Notes: a model not told the origin generated them from the letters alone. 64,000 nucleotides of DNA from Fibrobacter succinogenes (GCA_902800815.1 CADCGB010000004.1:124001-188000); one strand, 5' to 3'. Numbered from the stretch's first letter, positions 1 through 8,780 are shown. Numbers and translations are program-made.

Positions 1-1
1 T

Positions 2-2395
2 GCCTCTGCAGACGACCTCCCGGAATGTACCGACGAGAACGAGGGCGACCAGGCCTATGTGAAGGGCGAAACCTCCGCGCGGCTTTGCGTGGATGGCGAG
101 TGGTTTGTAACTGACCGCAGTTCGGCAAAAGATACGGTTTATGTGGGTGGCGACAAGCTCAACTGCACCACCGAGGAACTTGCCGACAAGAGCGGTCTCA
201 AGATAGTCTGTAACGGCGACAGCATCGGCGTGGTGCTGAATGGCGCGAAGGGCGAAGACGGCAAAAAGGGCGATGATGGCGATAATGGCTCCGGTTGCAC
301 TATTTCGCAGAACGACACCACGTTGACCGTTACCTGTGGCGACAGCACGACGACAGTTAAGCTGGGCACCGGTAAGCCGGCCGCCGACACTACGGTAAAT
401 GATACTAGCGACGCCGCCGACGGCAAGTCCCTCAAGCAGACAAACGGCAATTTTACAAGCTACATAACAAATGATGAAGGCTACTACAAGTTCACGTCGC
501 GTAAGGTAAACCCGTATGCACTTGTTATTGTGGACGGCAATTACCGTAACGAGGTGACGGGCGTGGTGTCTGCGCAGTCTATTAAACTTAAGGCGTTGAG
601 CGACGTGCGCAAGCACCATACGGGTGCGAACGTGAATATCCTCACGCATCTGGAATACGAACGCGTGTATTACCTGGTGACAAAGATGGACTACGGCTTT
701 GACGAGGCCAAGCAGAAAGCGCAAGAAGAAATTTTCCGGGCTTTCAACATGGTCATTGAATCGGATAAAGATGCCGAAACGCTCAATATATTTGGCAAGA
801 CCGATGCCGATGCTGCGCTCCTTGCGCTCTCTATCTTGTTGCAGGGCGACCGCAATGAAGCTGATATGATGGCGCTGCTGACCGAAATCTCGAATGATTT
901 GGCTCAAGACGGATCGTGGGACGACTCGGTGACGAGAACTAAGCTTGCGGACTGGGCTTTGCAGGCGGATAGCGATAAAATGCTAGAAAAGTTCCGCGAG
1001 AATGTGAAAAAATGGCGCTTGGGCGGCGACTCGACGGTGCCCAACTTCGAGAAGTTCATTCGCAATTATGTGAATGCCGAAACTCACCTTGGTGCTTGTG
1101 CCGAGGGCAACAAGAAAGCGTTCGCGCATGTGCCCAATCCAAGGTCCAAGTACTATGCCGAAAATTACGATAGTATTGACGTTTCTTCGAATAGCCTTGC
1201 TCGCGTTATTTGCGATTCCGTGGGGGACTACCATTGGCGTTTTGCGACGGCGTTGGAAAGGGATACGAAGGATTTCGATGCAGATGAAGATGGAACCTGG
1301 AAAAAGGGAAAAATTGACACGAGTTTGGTTTATGTTTACGATGCCGGTTGGCGCCATGGAACAGAACTGGATTTGTTCCTTGATTTGGGCTGTACGGAAA
1401 ACCGTAAGGGAAACATGGTATTAGGCGGAGATAATGTTTGGTATATATGCACGGATGTCCCTAAAATGACGTATGAAAACACAAGCTGGACTGTCGGGTG
1501 GCGCGTTGCCACTGGTGCCGAAAGGGATTATACCTATCTGGAAACGGAAAAGGATGAAGATGGAACCCTTTTGACCGGGCCTGTTACCGGAAAAGTGATG
1601 GTGTGGGATGCCGACGCGTTTAGAGAAGCGAGCGAGAATGAAATTGAGTTCGGCAGGGGTTGCGTGAGTTACATTCTTGGCAGTAGCGATACCTTGGGGC
1701 TACACTCCTCTTACACTTGCTGGGCGGATGGGTGGTCTTTTGACTCGGCGAATGTGATAACAGATCCGCGTGATGGCCATGTCTACAAAACTGTTAAAAT
1801 AGGGAATCTGTATTGGATGGCCCAAAATCTTAATTTCACTTATGATATCGTTACTGCAGACGTGTTTAGTGGTATGGATAGGCATAATGTTTTGAGCAAA
1901 TGCTATTATAAGGGATCTACAAATAACGATACCTGTGCTAAATATGGACAGTTTTATCCGTGGTCTGCTGCTATGGATAGCGCAGCCTTGTTCTCGGATG
2001 ACGGAAGGTTGTGCGGCAGCGACAGAACCTGCGTTCCCGCGAAGCGTGTGCGGGGCGTATGCCCTGTAGGCTGGCATCTGCCGAGCCAAGCAGAATGGGA
2101 AAGGCTGGTAATAGATGTTGGTGGCAGCTCTGATGCAGGGCGAAAGATAAAGTCGAAGTATGATTGGTATACCAGTTCATATAATGGCCAGGACCCGGGT
2201 GGTACAGACGCATTTGGCTTTAATGCGAAACCTTATCTTAGTAATGCAACTGGCTATGATGCTAAGTTCTGGAGTGCAACTGAGTTCAATAACTCCGATT
2301 CGTATGCAGTGACTTTATCTTCGTACAATTATAATGTATCTTGGGCATCCACAGGGAAGGGTAATTCGTTCCCCATCCGCTGCGTTAAGGATTAA
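2..2395 (+). CDS. Secreted FISUMP-domain protein, 5' end cut by window
   Basis: The reading frame is open from the first bases, so the gene starts upstream; 797 residues are visible. The N-terminal part is Cys-rich (ECTDE, LCVDG, LNCTTEE), followed by a short collagen-like Gly-X-Y run at about nt 235-295 and a Thr-rich segment. A middle region of about 500 residues holds two related stretches with the motif WR(F/V)AT(A/G)xERD (nt 1235 and 1500). The last 210 residues are a FISUMP domain: DPRDGHVYKTVKIG, WMAQNLN, CPVGWHLPSQAEW, FWSAT and a terminal RCVKD. FISUMP proteins are secreted or surface proteins typical of Fibrobacter, of unknown molecular function. The family call is firm; the role is not known. 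Confidence 0.85.
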   Translation, partial: ASADDLPECTDENEGDQAYVKGETSARLCVDGEWFVTDRSSAKDTVYVGGDKLNCTTEELADKSGLKIVCNGDSIGVVLNGAKGEDGKKGDDGDNGSGCTISQNDTTLTVTCGDSTTTVKLGTGKPAADTTVNDTSDAADGKSLKQTNGNFTSYITNDEGYYKFTSRKVNPYALVIVDGNYRNEVTGVVSAQSIKLKALSDVRKHHTGANVNILTHLEYERVYYLVTKMDYGFDEAKQKAQEEIFRAFNMVIESDKDAETLNIFGKTDADAALLALSILLQGDRNEADMMALLTEISNDLAQDGSWDDSVTRTKLADWALQADSDKMLEKFRENVKKWRLGGDSTVPNFEKFIRNYVNAETHLGACAEGNKKAFAHVPNPRSKYYAENYDSIDVSSNSLARVICDSVGDYHWRFATALERDTKDFDADEDGTWKKGKIDTSLVYVYDAGWRHGTELDLFLDLGCTENRKGNMVLGGDNVWYICTDVPKMTYENTSWTVGWRVATGAERDYTYLETEKDEDGTLLTGPVTGKVMVWDADAFREASENEIEFGRGCVSYILGSSDTLGLHSSYTCWADGWSFDSANVITDPRDGHVYKTVKIGNLYWMAQNLNFTYDIVTADVFSGMDRHNVLSKCYYKGSTNNDTCAKYGQFYPWSAAMDSAALFSDDGRLCGSDRTCVPAKRVRGVCPVGWHLPSQAEWERLVIDVGGSSDAGRKIKSKYDWYTSSYNGQDPGGTDAFGFNAKPYLSNATGYDAKFWSATEFNNSDSYAVTLSSYNYNVSWASTGKGNSFPIRCVKD

Positions 2396-2430
2396 TCGTT
2401 TTTCTTATATTTGGCAAAAATGAGGCAAAA

Positions 2431-2554
2431 ATGAAACGCGTTGCATATCTCCTGATTGCTGTTGCTACGGCAGTCCTCCTTGCCCCCTGAAGTTGAACCC
2501 GATGACCCCGGAGACAATCCGGAAGACCCTGAAGAATACGAAGACGAACCCTAA
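2431..2554 (+). pseudogene. Small acidic secreted peptide gene with a 1-nt frameshift
   Basis: An ATG at 2431 opens a hydrophobic signal-like segment (MKRVAYLLIAVATAVLLA) that stops at TGA 2488-2490. Removing one C from the CCCCC run at about 2483-2487 lets the frame continue into a very acidic Pro/Glu/Asp tail (PEVEPDDPGD...) ending in TAA at 2552-2554. That stop overlaps the ATG of the next gene (TAATG), as expected for a real translationally coupled gene. Either the gene is broken or the C run is a sequencing or phase-variation site. An 11-bp direct repeat (GGCAAAAATGA twice) lies immediately before and over the start. Confidence 0.5.
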
Positions 2555-4194
2555 TGAATGAGTTGAATATGAACCGTTTGCTTAAACCAATTTCATTTGT
2601 ATGCCTGCTGTCTGCGGCCGTGTTCGCCCAGGACGAGGCCCCGGTTGCCCCGGCAGAGGCTCCCGCCGCTCCGGCTGAGGTTGCTCCCGCCCCAGAAGAG
2701 ACCCCCGCTGCTCCGGCAGAGGCCGCACCTGCTACTCCGGCAGAGGCTGCTCCCGAAGCCGCCCAGTCCGCCTCCATTTTCGTGCAGGACCCTGCTATTT
2801 TCCACCAGCGTGAAGCCGAACTCGAAAAGTTGAAGCAGACCGTCGGGAGCAAGAACGAGGGGCTCGACTCGTTGCTCCTCGAGGCAAGTCACATTGCAAA
2901 GAAGAACGACCAGTGTGCCGCCGTGAGCATCAACGACGTTATGGGCGACGAGTGCTGGACATTCTATCGCGTAGAACTCCCCGCATTCGAAGAACGCTAC
3001 ATGCGCGTGACCGGCGAGGTGAGGCTCGGCCACATGGAAATGGCCCGTGGGCTCGAAGACCGTAAGTTGCAGATCGATGCCTGTGTGGACGCGCTTTACA
3101 GTTTCGCGCAGAGTAAGGATCAGTTCCTGAACCTGCTGGGTGGTGTTTTTGTGGAACCGCTCAGCAAGGGTTTTCAGGCGAACTACGACTTTACGCTTCA
3201 GTACGAACCGAACCACCGCAAGAACCTGTTTTCCATTGCTCAGAAGTGGGGCGAGACTTGCCGCGAGATGGTGGTGCGCCAGGACGGCGAAGGTTTTGCC
3301 CCGTTCTTCCTGGAAAGGCTCGGAAAGTTGAACGCCGAACTGGCAAACAACGGCTCCTTGGCGGTTTACAAGACCGATACGGTGAACGCTCCCGTGCTGT
3401 TTATGGATATCAGCAAGCCGGTGCGCAGTGCCTATTACCTGAACGGTGTCAAGCTGTTCCACAGCCGCATTAGCGATGGCCCTGCAAGCGAAAGTAACGT
3501 GCGCATCACGTTTGAGAAGGGCGCCGTGAATGTCGACGGCGAACCCGTGGTAATGAAGCGTGGCCAGCCGCAAAAGTTCAAGGGCTCCGTGGAATACCCG
3601 CAAAAGGAGGCGACGCTGAACGGTCGCTGGATTTGGGAAAATCAGGGCAACAACGAGGGCGTAGATTTCGGCCCCGAAGAAGACGAGGCCGTGCAAGATA
3701 GCCTGCGGGCCGTCGAGGTCGCTGCCAAGGCCGCCGAAGCCGACAGGCGCCGCGGGGCGCATTTCTCGCCATGGGTGGGACTTTCGGGCGTGTTTGCTCC
3801 CTTCAGCGACGAACACCACTATGCTTACAGTCTGGACAAGAACCAGCTTATGATTCTGCCCGACTTTGTCGCCGCTGCGCGCATTAAAATCGGGTTCGGC
3901 GAAAATGCCGACATGTTCGTTACGCTCGGCGCGGGTGCCTATGCGGGTGCGGCCATCGGCGATGGCCTGCAGCGCGTGTACTTTGCCCCCGTGGCGCAGG
4001 CGGAATTCGGGTACAAGAGCTTCGGTATTCGCGAGACTGCCGTTATTGCCTTGCCGGAAGACGATTCCGTGGAATGGATGCAGTTCAAGACCGGCCTGTT
4101 CTACGGCTTTGGAATGTTCGGCGTGGAACTTGGGTATGACTTTGTTACTAACCTCGGGCAGGGCGGCTTCGTGACGCTCTACTGGAACTTGTAG
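2554..4194 (+). CDS. SIFVxD-family secreted envelope protein (copy 1)
   Basis: 546 residues; a second in-frame ATG at 2569 is an alternative start. The signal peptide ends near VFAQ, then comes an Ala/Pro/Glu-rich spacer of about 55 residues. The main domain begins SIFVQDPAIF and carries a Glu/Lys helix, then NDQC, DEC, VELPAFEERYM, VTGEVRLG and conserved cysteines that could pair as disulfides. It closely resembles the protein at 51628-52989. The C-terminal 140 residues are Gly/aromatic-rich with alternating hydrophobicity and end YWNL, which suggests outer-membrane beta strands; the other copy lacks this and has a short TM tail instead. It is followed 12 nt later by a Ser-linker lipoprotein, as at the second locus. 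No known function; an envelope role is inferred. Confidence 0.75.
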   Translation: MNELNMNRLLKPISFVCLLSAAVFAQDEAPVAPAEAPAAPAEVAPAPEETPAAPAEAAPATPAEAAPEAAQSASIFVQDPAIFHQREAELEKLKQTVGSKNEGLDSLLLEASHIAKKNDQCAAVSINDVMGDECWTFYRVELPAFEERYMRVTGEVRLGHMEMARGLEDRKLQIDACVDALYSFAQSKDQFLNLLGGVFVEPLSKGFQANYDFTLQYEPNHRKNLFSIAQKWGETCREMVVRQDGEGFAPFFLERLGKLNAELANNGSLAVYKTDTVNAPVLFMDISKPVRSAYYLNGVKLFHSRISDGPASESNVRITFEKGAVNVDGEPVVMKRGQPQKFKGSVEYPQKEATLNGRWIWENQGNNEGVDFGPEEDEAVQDSLRAVEVAAKAAEADRRRGAHFSPWVGLSGVFAPFSDEHHYAYSLDKNQLMILPDFVAAARIKIGFGENADMFVTLGAGAYAGAAIGDGLQRVYFAPVAQAEFGYKSFGIRETAVIALPEDDSVEWMQFKTGLFYGFGMFGVELGYDFVTNLGQGGFVTLYWNL

Positions 4195-4206
4195 GAGGGC
4201 GGAAAA

Positions 4207-5061
4207 ATGCGTAATTTGAAATTCTGGCTCGTCCTTGCTTTTGCACTTGTCTCTTGCTCCGTTTACGACAACTACGACGGTTCGCTTATGCCGGACGCTG
4301 TCGCAAGCATCGAGGGCGATTCCTCGAGCAGTGTCAAGGAAACCCCCGTGTCGAGTACCGAAGAAAAGTCTTCGAGCTCGCAGTCCGAAGAAAGTTCCAG
4401 TTCGCAGCCCGAAGAAAAGTCTTCGTCCAGCGAGGCCGTTTCTTCTAGCAGCGAAGCGCCCAAGTCTAGCAGCTCTGCGGCATGGGTCTGCGATTCCATT
4501 CTCGATTACGGCAAGTACCAGTACAAGGTGGCGTATGTCGAAGAGAAGGGTCTCTGCTTTACTGCCGAGAACATGCGCAAGACCGTGAACGAGAAGGCCG
4601 GCAAAACAATGTGCTACGATTCCCTTGAAGCAAATTGCGAAAAGTACGGCCTCCTGTACGACCACAATGCCGCCGAGCATGTTTGCCCGCAAGGGTGGCA
4701 CTTGGCTACCTGGGCCGAATACGACACGCTGCGCCATTATACGGGCGTCGACATTGATTTCGAATCGGGTGAGTTCTTCAAGGCTACCGCGGGCTGGAAG
4801 GCCGATGCCGAGGACGACGAAGAAGGCTACAACGGCAACGATCTTTTCGGGTTTGCCGCATTGCCGGGCGGTTACTGTGTTTCTACGGATGCCTGCTATG
4901 GCATTGGAACCACGGGTGAATGGTGGACTTCGTCTTTGGAAAACGCTTCCAGCAAGACATACAAGTCCTTGGAACTCTTCGGTTCTGACCAGACTGGTGG
5001 GTATTCGACAGAACTGCCCGAAGTCTTCTACGCGGTACGCTGCTTCAAGGATAGAAACTAG
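4207..5061 (+). CDS. Ser-linker lipoprotein with FISUMP domain
   Basis: 284 residues. A strong Shine-Dalgarno site (AGGAGG) lies 8 nt before the ATG. The N-terminus is a lipoprotein signal with lipobox LVSC, so the mature protein should be lipid-anchored. Residues about 38-93 form a Ser/Glu linker of the SSSS type common in Fibrobacter. The rest is a FISUMP domain: GLCFTAENM, CEKYGLLYD, CPQGWHLATWAEY, EWWTSS and a final AVRCFKD. It sits 12 nt behind the SIFVxD gene and is probably cotranscribed with it. At the paralogous locus the equivalent position holds a lipoprotein with the same kind of linker but a GH5-like domain. Confidence 0.85.
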   Translation: MRNLKFWLVLAFALVSCSVYDNYDGSLMPDAVASIEGDSSSSVKETPVSSTEEKSSSSQSEESSSSQPEEKSSSSEAVSSSSEAPKSSSSAAWVCDSILDYGKYQYKVAYVEEKGLCFTAENMRKTVNEKAGKTMCYDSLEANCEKYGLLYDHNAAEHVCPQGWHLATWAEYDTLRHYTGVDIDFESGEFFKATAGWKADAEDDEEGYNGNDLFGFAALPGGYCVSTDACYGIGTTGEWWTSSLENASSKTYKSLELFGSDQTGGYSTELPEVFYAVRCFKDRN

Positions 5062-5083
5062 GGGCGCGTAATAAAGAAACGCA

Positions 5084-5130
5084 AAAAAACTCCGGGCTCT
5101 CACAATGGCTAAAAAAGAGAGACCGGAGTT
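5084..5130. terminator. Bidirectional terminator between lipoprotein gene and recA
   Basis: Arms AACTCCGG (5089-5096) and CCGGAGTT (5123-5130), extended inward by CTCTC/GAGAG. On the minus strand the hairpin is followed by a run of seven T (recA terminator); on the plus strand by four T. Confidence 0.8.
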
Positions 5131-5149
5131 TTCAGGAAGAAATTCTGTA

Positions 5150-5170
5150 GCGGGCGAGAGCCCGCTTTTT
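5150..5170 (+). terminator. Second hairpin terminator for the plus-strand operon
   Basis: AGCGGGC-GAGA-GCCCGCT followed by TTTT. A compact stem with a 4-nt loop just before the recA stop codon, oriented for the 2554-5061 operon. Confidence 0.6.
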
Positions 5171-5175
5171 GGTTG

Positions 5176-6273
5176 CTAGGCTTCTTCGACGGCGCTGATT
5201 TCGCCTTCGTCTTCGGCTTCAAGGGCGTCGTTCTCGCCGAGCTTGAACAGTTCCACGTCCTTCATGCTCTCGCGGATCTTCTGCTCAATCTCGTTGCAGA
5301 GTTCCGGATTGTCCTTCAGGAAGAGACGGGCGTTCTCGCGGCCCTGGCCGATGCGTTCGTTGTTGTAGCTGAACCAGGCACCACTCTTCTGGATAATGTC
5401 GAGTTCGCAGGCGAGGTCGAGGATAGAGGCCTCGCGGGAGATACCGCAACCGTAGAGGATGTCGAATTCGCACTGGGTAAACGGGGCCGCGACCTTGTTC
5501 TTCACGACCTTCACGCGGGTACGGTTACCGATGACCTCTTCACCGTCCTTGATGGCGGCGATGCGGCGGATATCGATACGCTGGGTGGCGTAGAACTTGA
5601 GGGCGTTACCGCCAGTAGTGGTTTCGGGGTTACCGAACATCACGCCGATCTTCATGCGGAGCTGGTTGATGAACAGCATGCAGGTGTTGGACTTCGAGAG
5701 GATGCCGGTGAGCTTGCGGAGGGCCTGGCTCATGAGGCGTGCCTGCAGGCCAACGTGGTTGTCGCCCATTTCGCCGTTGATTTCGGCCTGCGGGACGAGT
5801 GCAGCCACGGAGTCGATCACGATGATGTCGATAGCGCCGGAACGCACGAGGGTCTCGGCGATGTCGAGGGCCTGCTCACCCGTATCGGGCTGGGAAACGA
5901 GGAGGGATTCAATGTCGACACCGAGCTTGCGGGCGTAGACCGCGTCGAAGGCGTGTTCCGCATCGATGAAGGCGGCGACGCCGCCGAGCTTCTGGGCTTC
6001 GGCGATGGCGTGCAGGGTAAGCGTCGTCTTGCCGGAGGATTCGGGGCCGTAGATTTCGATGATGCGGCCGCGGGGGAAACCTCCCACGCCGAGCGCCATG
6101 TCGAGCTGGATACAGCCGGACGGGATGACGGGGATTTCTTCGACGGGCTGGCTGCCGAGGGCCATGATGGAACCTTTACCATAATTCTTCTCGATCTGGG
6201 CGATTGCTGCCTCGACCGCTTTTGCCTTGTCGGCGGAAAGGTTGCTAGTGGGTGTCGTGTTCTTCTTTGCCAT
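5176..6273 (-). CDS. recA: RecA recombinase
   Basis: 365 residues. RecA polymerises on single-stranded DNA, drives homologous strand exchange and stimulates LexA self-cleavage. Visible motifs are the Walker [10 protein letters not shown], the core [18 protein letters not shown], the L2 region [17 protein letters not shown] and a C-terminal acidic tail. An upstream ATG at 6285 exists, but its own bases form the GGAG site placed 6 nt before the ATG at 6273, so MAKKNTT is the better start. The gene lies 41 nt after pncC; a cinA/pncC-recA arrangement is common in bacteria. It has its own promoter (separate entry). Confidence 0.97.
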   Translation of the reverse strand: MAKKNTTPTSNLSADKAKAVEAAIAQIEKNYGKGSIMALGSQPVEEIPVIPSGCIQLDMALGVGGFPRGRIIEIYGPESSGKTTLTLHAIAEAQKLGGVAAFIDAEHAFDAVYARKLGVDIESLLVSQPDTGEQALDIAETLVRSGAIDIIVIDSVAALVPQAEINGEMGDNHVGLQARLMSQALRKLTGILSKSNTCMLFINQLRMKIGVMFGNPETTTGGNALKFYATQRIDIRRIAAIKDGEEVIGNRTRVKVVKNKVAAPFTQCEFDILYGCGISREASILDLACELDIIQKSGAWFSYNNERIGQGRENARLFLKDNPELCNEIEQKIRESMKDVELFKLGENDALEAEDEGEISAVEEA

Positions 6274-6304
6274 ATTGGACTCCATTTTTTGTTTTTCTTG
6301 TCTA

Positions 6305-6333
6305 AATATACTATTTAGTGTTCACTTGTGCAA
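6305..6333 (-). promoter_or_regulatory. recA promoter with possible LexA box
   Basis: On the minus strand, -35 TTGCAC (6328-6333), a 17-bp spacer and -10 TATATT (6305-6310). The segment 6319-6332 reads TGTTCACTTGTGCA on the plus strand, one mismatch from TGCNC-N4-GTGCA, which I recall as the LexA-binding motif reported for Fibrobacter succinogenes. It overlaps the -35 and spacer, where a repressor would act. The -10/-35 fit is seen directly; the LexA assignment is inference. Confidence 0.6.
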
Positions 6334-6905
6334 GTGCTTTTTTGTTTATTTAATAAAACAAATAGCCTGCACAACACCATATAAACGGATTTGAGCCTTA
6401 TTTTGAGCCTATCACCTGCGAAAATTTTACAAAAAGCCTCATTTTGCACCGAGTTGTTACCATTTTTCCATGAAATCGCCATCCAGACGGTGCCCACGGG
6501 CTTGCCGGGTTCTGCCCCGCCGGGGCCCGCGATGCCCGAGGTGGATACTGCCCACTGGCAGCCGAACTTTTTGAGTGCGCCTGCGGCCATCTCCTTGACG
6601 GTCTGCTCGCTCACTGCCCCGAACTGCTCGAGGGTCTCGTGGCTTACCCCGAGAAGGGCTTCCTTGACCTCGTTCTGGTAGGCGACGACACCGCCGGCGA
6701 GCACGGCCGAGGATCCCGCCTCGTTCACGATGCTGCTTGCGACAAGCCCGCCCGTGCAGGATTCCGCGGTAGCCATCATCTCGCCGCGTGCGATAAGCTT
6801 TTCCTTGATGGCGTGGACCAGCTCGGCGATAGCCTCTTCAAGAAGGTTCTTGTCGATTTCCATACCTTCGATGTTCGCTTCGTTGATGGCCTGTACGCTC
6901 TTCAT
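6315..6905 (-). CDS. pncC: Nicotinamide-nucleotide amidase (CinA C-terminal domain)
   Basis: 196 residues. The family deamidates nicotinamide mononucleotide to nicotinate mononucleotide in NAD recycling. Signature motifs are present: ATAESCTGG with the catalytic Ser region, [11 protein letters not shown], and SGIAGPGG...GKPVGTVW. Only the CinA C-terminal domain is present, as in stand-alone PncC/YgaD. An ATG at 6911 lies 1 nt from the GGAG site, whereas 6905 has a 7-nt spacing, so 6905 is preferred. The last 25 residues (after [10 protein letters not shown]) are unusual for the family, and their codons overlap the recA promoter. Confidence 0.9.
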   Translation of the reverse strand: MKSVQAINEANIEGMEIDKNLLEEAIAELVHAIKEKLIARGEMMATAESCTGGLVASSIVNEAGSSAVLAGGVVAYQNEVKEALLGVSHETLEQFGAVSEQTVKEMAAGALKKFGCQWAVSTSGIAGPGGAEPGKPVGTVWMAISWKNGNNSVQNEAFCKIFAGDRLKIRLKSVYMVLCRLFVLLNKQKSTCTSEH

Positions 6906-6918
6906 TTTCATACTCCGT

Positions 6919-6951
6919 AATATAGAATTTATTTGTGACAGAAAATGTCAC
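6919..6951 (-). promoter_or_regulatory. pncC promoter region with inverted-repeat operator candidate
   Basis: A -10 TATATT (6919-6924 on the minus strand) lies upstream of pncC. The perfect dyad GTGACA-GAAAA-TGTCAC at 6935-6951 covers the expected spacer and -35 zone. There is no good -35 match, which would fit an activated or repressed promoter. Confidence 0.4.
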
Positions 6952-7027
6952 TACAAAAGAAAAGTGAATTTTTTTTTGAAAAATATAATTATCATGAAGC
7001 TCCAGTGCATGCTCCTTCCCGCGAACC

Positions 7028-7062
7028 ATCGTCAATCATCAATCATCAATTATCAATCAACT
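7028..7062 (+). repeat. Five degenerate 7-bp tandem repeats
   Basis: Units ATCGTCA, ATCATCA, ATCATCA, ATTATCA, ATCAACT in direct succession, ending 20 nt before the next start codon and immediately before its -10-like hexamer. Confidence 0.8.
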
Positions 7063-7068
7063 AATTAC

Positions 7069-7074
7069 TATATT
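7069..7074 (+). promoter_or_regulatory. -10 hexamer for possible leaderless transcript
   Basis: TATATT ends 8 nt before the ATG at 7083, so transcription would start at or next to the start codon. No Shine-Dalgarno sequence is present. Confidence 0.45.
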
Positions 7075-7082
7075 TCAAGCCG

Positions 7083-8159
7083 ATGTATAACCGTCTTTTG
7101 GCCATAATCCTGTTTGCATGCCTCGCCTTTGCGGGCGTGGCCGTGGCGCAGGCCGATTCGACGGTTGCTGCATCTGCCCCGGCAGATACGGCTCTTACGG
7201 AATCGTCGGAGGCGGATTCCGGTGAGGTGGCAGAAGAGGTGCCGGCAGATACGGCTTTCCAGGGCGACCCGCTGGTAAAGGGCAAGACGGGCATCCGCTC
7301 TATAGATACGCTCCCCGTGAACGAGTGGGACATCCCGACAAAGCACAACTCGCTCGGGCTTACCATGCTCCTGAGTATTTTACCGGGCGGTGGGCAGTAC
7401 TACACGGAACACTACGTGCGTGGCGGGTTCATTACGGGTATCGAACTCCTCCTGGTCTACGAAGTTTATTTCAACAAGTCGTGGCAGAAGGACCGCGTAC
7501 TCGAACAGGCGCAACCTTTCCGTGATACGGTCTCTATTTATTCGAAGCTTATCCGCGAAACGCAGGACCGCGACAGCATTGCCTACTACCAGCAAAAGCG
7601 CAACGAGTATGCGAACCGCGTGCGCGAAAAGAGCGACAAGAAGATGGAACAGGAAGACTTGCGCTACGCCGAGAATGCGTGGCTGTTTGGCCTGCACCTG
7701 TACGGCATGATGGATGCGTTTGGAATCTGGTACAACAACAATTACCGGAGCGTGGAACTCCGCGACATGAAAACCGCGTTGCTGCTCGGGCTTATCCCGG
7801 GGCTAGGCCAGATGTATAACGGCGAGTTCGGCAAGGCGGGGTTACTTTATATGGGACTCATCGGCGCGGCGGCGAGCATCCACACCTCGCAGAACATGGT
7901 GGAATACTACCTCGACCGCAAGCATTTTCTGGAGAAGGAGAATTCCTCTTCGGAGGAACTTGACCGCGTGACCGAGCGCGTCACTTACTACCGCAAGAAC
8001 AGGAACCAGTACATCTGGGGACTTGCGCTTATTTACCTGTATTCTCTTGGCGATGCTGTTGTCGATGCCTTGCTGAGCGACTTCGATAACCCGGTCCACT
8101 TCGCGCTATTGCCGAACCTTACCGGCGGCGCGCATGCCCTGTTCTCGCTAGACTTCTAG
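7083..8159 (+). CDS. DUF5683-like membrane protein
   Basis: 358 residues with a signal peptide (cleavage near VAVAQA) and an Asp/Glu/Ala-rich spacer. Two related hydrophobic segments follow, LLSILPGGGQYYTEHYVRGG (about residue 99) and GLIPGLGQMYNGEFGKAG (about residue 240), the P-G-x-G-Q-x-Y pattern of DUF5683/TM2-like proteins. Between them is a charged helical region (residues 130-195). The family function is unknown; a membrane location is predicted. The gene is convergent with the phosphatase gene and their stop codons overlap by 4 nt. Confidence 0.7.
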   Translation: MYNRLLAIILFACLAFAGVAVAQADSTVAASAPADTALTESSEADSGEVAEEVPADTAFQGDPLVKGKTGIRSIDTLPVNEWDIPTKHNSLGLTMLLSILPGGGQYYTEHYVRGGFITGIELLLVYEVYFNKSWQKDRVLEQAQPFRDTVSIYSKLIRETQDRDSIAYYQQKRNEYANRVREKSDKKMEQEDLRYAENAWLFGLHLYGMMDAFGIWYNNNYRSVELRDMKTALLLGLIPGLGQMYNGEFGKAGLLYMGLIGAAASIHTSQNMVEYYLDRKHFLEKENSSSEELDRVTERVTYYRKNRNQYIWGLALIYLYSLGDAVVDALLSDFDNPVHFALLPNLTGGAHALFSLDF

Positions 8160-8773
8160 TCCATCACGAGCGGGGGCATCTTGATGCCTTCGTGCACGGT
8201 CGTAAAACTTCCGCGGAAGTGCCCCTCGCTATTGCGCGTGAACTCGAAGCGCGTGACCATCGCGTAACTGAACATACCCTCGACAAAGACCTCGTCCGGC
8301 AGTCCGCACGCGAAGTGCTGGAGGGCGGCGATCACGCCCGCGTGGCTTATCCACAGGTACTCGCCGTCGTCATTGAGCGTGTCAAGAAGTGTCTCTACGC
8401 GCTCGTCTACGTCGTGGAAACTTTCGCCTGTGGGGAACCGGAACCCGCGCCAGTCGCTTTTCCATGCGGCCATCTCGGGGCGCGGGACTGCGGTGAGCTT
8501 CTGGCCTTCCCAGGTACCGAAGTTTATTTCCATCAGGCGGTCGTCCTTCTCGATGGCAAGCCCGGTGGCTCCCGAAACCTTCTCGGCGAGTCGCATGCAC
8601 CGCAGGAGCGGGCTGCTGAAAAGGCGGGTCGGGTGGGGGCCAGCCTTCAAAAAGTCTTCAATGGCGCTGGAGGATTCTTCCTCGAATGTGGGGGATACGT
8701 CAAAGTCGAGTCGCCCGTAGCAGACGTCTTTCGGGTTGTAGGGCTTGGTGTGTCGAAAAGTCCAGAGGATCAT
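8156..8773 (-). CDS. Histidine phosphatase (phosphoglycerate mutase-like)
   Basis: 205 residues. The family uses a phospho-histidine intermediate to remove phosphate from small molecules. The catalytic motif is RHTKP near the N-terminus (RHG in most members, RHT in CobC/SixA-like ones); LFSSPLLRC, a core Glu-rich segment MEINFGTWEG and the second histidine in WISHAGV follow. CobC-type alpha-ribazole phosphatase is the closest pattern, but no cobalamin genes are nearby, so the substrate is open. The ATG at 8773 is preferred to an upstream TTG at 8782. Its start lies 7 nt downstream of the terminator that ends the SRP RNA. Confidence 0.8.
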   Translation of the reverse strand: MILWTFRHTKPYNPKDVCYGRLDFDVSPTFEEESSSAIEDFLKAGPHPTRLFSSPLLRCMRLAEKVSGATGLAIEKDDRLMEINFGTWEGQKLTAVPRPEMAAWKSDWRGFRFPTGESFHDVDERVETLLDTLNDDGEYLWISHAGVIAALQHFACGLPDEVFVEGMFSYAMVTRFEFTRNSEGHFRGSFTTVHEGIKMPPLVMD

Positions 8774-8780
8774 AGTGAAC

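Noticed and set aside
2593..5103. An 836-residue antisense frame over the first SIFVxD module
   Set aside because: No start signal, low-complexity composition, and overlaps two well-supported genes.
6935..6951. CRP-like site upstream of pncC
   Set aside because: The half-sites are separated by the wrong distance for TGTGA-N6-TCACA.
7028..7062. Heptad repeats considered as a CRISPR array
   Set aside because: Units are 7 bp with no spacers.
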